From positions 1 through 23,627 of the forward strand of contig JAEYOU010000569.1 of NCBI GenBank assembly GCA_023411405.1: 23,627 bases of DNA, given 5' to 3'. The DNA is from Pseudomonadota bacterium. Lineage in GTDB: Bacteria > Myxococcota > Myxococcia > Myxococcales > Anaeromyxobacteraceae. The translations under genes were made by a program, and so were the position numbers. The stretch's first letter is position 1. Every line of letters starts with the position of its first letter. Shown here one piece after another: positions 13,690 through 23,627 of the stretch. The notes beneath the pieces are model-generated. The model did no database searches, had not been told where the DNA came from, and saw only the letters and a list, made by a program, of their open reading frames with translations.

Positions 13690-13737
13690 GACGCTTTTGT
13701 GCCGCCTTTTTCGTTGGGGAAGAGAGGTCCGAGTTCG

Positions 13738-17997
<4,260 letters not shown>

Positions 17998-18025
17998 CCC
18001 TTCGACAGGCTCAGGGTGAGCGGAG
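17998..18025. repeat. copy of a widespread interspersed repeat in the rpoB-rpoC gap
   Basis: The core TTCGACAGGCTCAGGGTGAG is one I recognise as a short repeat scattered through many GC-rich proteobacterial genomes; its reverse strand reads LTLSLSKG when translated. It begins directly after the rpoB stop. Eleven bases of the same core (TCGACAGGCTC) recur at 23607-23617. Its function is unknown to me. Confidence 0.65.
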
Positions 18026-18074
18026 CCGGGGTGTGGCTACCGTCTTGGAAACCTTTCGCTGAACGAGGTACCAC

Positions 18075-22256
<4,182 letters not shown>

Positions 22257-22292
22257 CGCCCGGACTGCGTCACGGAGTCATGATCAGACTGA

Positions 22293-22331
22293 GGGTCCGG
22301 TCCCTTTTGGGGCCGGGCCCTTTCCGTTTTT
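22293..22331 (+). terminator. intrinsic terminator of the rpoBC operon
   Basis: GGGTCCGGTCCC (22293-22304) pairs with GGGGCCGGGCCC (22309-22320) as a 12-bp stem with two G-U pairs around TTTT, followed by TTTCCGTTTTT. This is the clearest intrinsic terminator in the window. Confidence 0.88.
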
Positions 22332-22553
22332 CAGACCCAGTCGCATCTGAAAGCTCACTGCAAGCAGTCGCTTTCGTGGCACCCCCCCGATTGGACTTGA
22401 ACAGCCTCCCGGACGACCCACCAGGCGCAAGAATGGCACTTGATCTAGCGCAAGCGGGATGGTTTGAGGAAGGGAGCAACAGACGAGCGGATCGGTCGTT
22501 TACGCCCCGCAGAAGCGCAAGCAGCCAGTGGTTTCGAACTGTTCCGGCTAAGC

Positions 22554-22595
22554 TTGACTTGATAAGTCCACAATTATAAGCTTACGTAACGTTAC
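22554..22595 (+). promoter_or_regulatory. promoter and possible operator of the sigma-factor gene
   Basis: TTGACT (22554-22559) and TATAAG (22575-22580) each match five of six consensus bases; the 15-base spacer is short. GACTT-GAT-AAGTC (22556-22568) is an inverted repeat overlapping the -35. The perfect palindrome GTAACGTTAC (22586-22595) lies at the predicted transcript start, a good place for a repressor. The leader would be about 55 bases. Confidence 0.45.
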
Positions 22596-22641
22596 CTGAC
22601 ACCAGAGCATCTTTGATTCAGGACAAGCGACGAGGCACCGG

Positions 22642-23367
22642 ATGCGGACGGCAACCACCCAGAGAGGCAGCAAGGAGTTCGAGGAACTGGCCCCGTACCT
22701 CAAGGCCGTTCGGGACTACCCACCGCTCAGCCGCGACGACGAGCACAACCTCGCCGTCCGGGCGCGCAAGGGCGAGGTGTCGGCCAAGCAGAAGCTCGTC
22801 CGGCACAACCTCGCGTTCGTCGTGGCCATCGCCCGCAAGCAGCGGCGCGGGACCGTCCGTCTGGACGACCTCATCCAGGAGGGGAACGTCGGCCTGATGC
22901 GCGCGGTCGAGAAGTTCGATCCGCACGCCGGGACCCGGTTCTCCACTTACGCGGTCTGGTGGATCCGCGCCTACATCGGCAAGTACCTCAAGGAAGCTCG
23001 GTCCACGGTGCGCCCGCAGAGCGGGACCGTGGCGCAGCCGGATCTCTCGCTCGACAGCACGATCGACGAGGAGGGTGACGCGACCCACCTCGAGCGGATC
23101 GAGGATGACGGCCCGGGCCCCGAGGACACCTACCTCCAGGGCGAGGGCGACCGCGAGGTGCGCGACGCGCTCGGGAAGGTGCGCAAGCGCATCGGCGAGC
23201 TCGGGTGGGACATCGTGCACAACCGGCTCGAGCAGGATCAGCCGCGGACGCTCGAGGAGATCGGCAAGCGCTGGGGCGTCTCGCGCGAGCGCGTGCGGCA
23301 GGTGGAGCTCAAGACCAAGCAGTTCCTCCACCGGTACCTCACGCCGGTCGAGCGCGACGCGGCCTAG
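22642..23367 (+). CDS. compact sigma-70 family sigma factor, RpoH-like, without region 3
   Basis: RNA polymerase specificity factor of 241 residues. Region 1.2 is about 14-45 (YLKAVRDYPPLSRDDEHNLA). Region 2 is about 46-120: the core-binding DDLIQEGNVGLMRAVEKFDP (75-94), then the -10-reading segment FSTYAVWWIRAYIGKYL (100-116). Region 4 is about 170-235 with the -35-reading helix-turn-helix TLEEIGKRWGVSRERVRQVE (203-222). Between them, residues 121-165 are an acidic linker like region 3.2 (PDLSLDSTIDEEGD, then HLERIEDD). The helical region 3.0-3.1 (about 55 residues in RpoD) is absent, and so is the RpoH box (QRKLFFNLR). Region 2.4 resembles RpoH more than RpoD. ATG 22642 has CGAGG upstream. 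It has its own promoter and terminator. Regulon unknown. Confidence 0.88.
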   Translation: MRTATTQRGSKEFEELAPYLKAVRDYPPLSRDDEHNLAVRARKGEVSAKQKLVRHNLAFVVAIARKQRRGTVRLDDLIQEGNVGLMRAVEKFDPHAGTRFSTYAVWWIRAYIGKYLKEARSTVRPQSGTVAQPDLSLDSTIDEEGDATHLERIEDDGPGPEDTYLQGEGDREVRDALGKVRKRIGELGWDIVHNRLEQDQPRTLEEIGKRWGVSRERVRQVELKTKQFLHRYLTPVERDAA

Positions 23368-23388
23368 GCGGCGGAGCTCCGGAGACCC

Positions 23389-23424
23389 GGGCCCATCCCG
23401 TTCGCGGGGTGGGCCCTTCTCGTT
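23389..23424 (+). terminator. intrinsic terminator of the sigma-factor gene
   Basis: GGGCCCATCCCG (23389-23400) pairs with CGGGGTGGGCCC (23405-23416), 12 bp with one G-U pair, around a stable TTCG tetraloop. TTCTCGTT follows. Confidence 0.8.
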
Positions 23425-23554
23425 CGCGTGGTCCGCGCGGTGTCCGGGCGTCCGCCGGACGGCCGCGCGACGGCGGGCGGGGCCGTCCCGAACGCTCCGG
23501 ACGCGCGAAATCCCCCGCAGCGATCCGGCGAGCGTCCCCGGCCCGCCGCGTGCA

Positions 23555-23627
23555 ATGCCGCCGGGCGTGCGCAGCGTGCTCAAGGCCGCCCGGTCCGGAC
23601 CGCTCCTCGACAGGCTCGAGGTGGAGG
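23555..23627 (+). CDS. possible start of a truncated gene at the window edge
   Basis: From ATG 23555 a frame stays open to the end of the window, reading MPPGVRSVLKAARSGPLLDR and four more residues; GTG 23567 is another start. I see no ribosome site and recognise no family in 24 residues. The part between 23425 and 23554 shows nothing I can support. It may be chance. Confidence 0.2.
   Translation, partial: MPPGVRSVLKAARSGPLLDRLEVE

Larger units (their letters stand above)
22257..22641. other. rpoC-sigma factor intergenic region
   Basis: A 385-base stretch without a gene. It holds the rpoC terminator (22293-22331), about 220 bases in which I recognise no gene, and a distinctly AT-richer part from about 22545 carrying the sigma-factor promoter. 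GCGCAAG occurs three times (near 22425, 22449 and 22515), and TAAGCTT flanks the promoter spacer twice. Confidence 0.6.

Noticed and set aside
22434..22449. TGGCAC-N8-GC as a sigma-54 promoter for the sigma factor gene
   Set aside because: The GG-to-GC distance is one base too long and the TTGC part is missing; it is also about 195 bases from the start codon.

Overview
The window is chromosomal core DNA from a very GC-rich bacterium. Codon third positions are almost all G or C, and long spurious open frames run antisense to the real genes. The protein set and gene order point to a myxobacterium, most likely Anaeromyxobacter or a close relative. This assignment is inference from family resemblance and composition; no 16S gene is present.

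Layout. 1-1365: 3' part of a GAF-GGDEF diguanylate cyclase, cut by the window edge. 1456-2775: PIN-PhoH ATPase, followed by a 44-bp second copy of its own 3' end. 2944-3234: small YbeD/DUF493-type protein. 3254-4330 (minus): lipid/diacylglycerol kinase with a near-perfect sigma-54 promoter and an upstream inverted repeat. 4640-6532: dnaK, without grpE or dnaJ beside it. 6726-7670: RimK-type ATP-grasp ligase with an atypical glycine loop. 7778-8203: small exported protein. 8232-9029: SpoU/RlmB-type rRNA methyltransferase.

9112-22256 is the classic translation/transcription block: tRNA-Thr(TGT), tRNA-Tyr(GTA), tRNA-Gly(TCC), tRNA-Thr(GGT), rpmG, tRNA-Trp(CCA), secE, nusG, rplK, rplA, rplJ, rplL, rpoB, rpoC. 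The four leading tRNAs are in the same order as E. coli thrU-tyrU-glyT-thrT, but the tuf gene that follows them there is absent. The block carries a likely L1-binding leader before rplK, an L10 leader before rplJ, and a strong hairpin, a sigma-70-like promoter and a second hairpin between rplL and rpoB. An intrinsic terminator follows rpoC. 22642-23367 encodes a compact sigma factor with its own promoter and terminator, where the str operon often lies in other bacteria.

Functionally, the right two thirds make the core RNA polymerase, its elongation factor NusG, the ribosomal stalk and L1/L11, L33, a SecYEG subunit and five tRNAs, with feedback control by L1 and L10. The left third is a mix of signalling (c-di-GMP), RNA metabolism (PhoH, RlmB), protein folding (DnaK) and lipid phosphorylation. 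No CRISPR array, prophage, insertion sequence or defence island was seen. The points most worth a second look are the sigma-54 promoter with candidate enhancer site, the phoH tail remnant, the RimK loop, the missing tuf, and the sigma factor lacking region 3.
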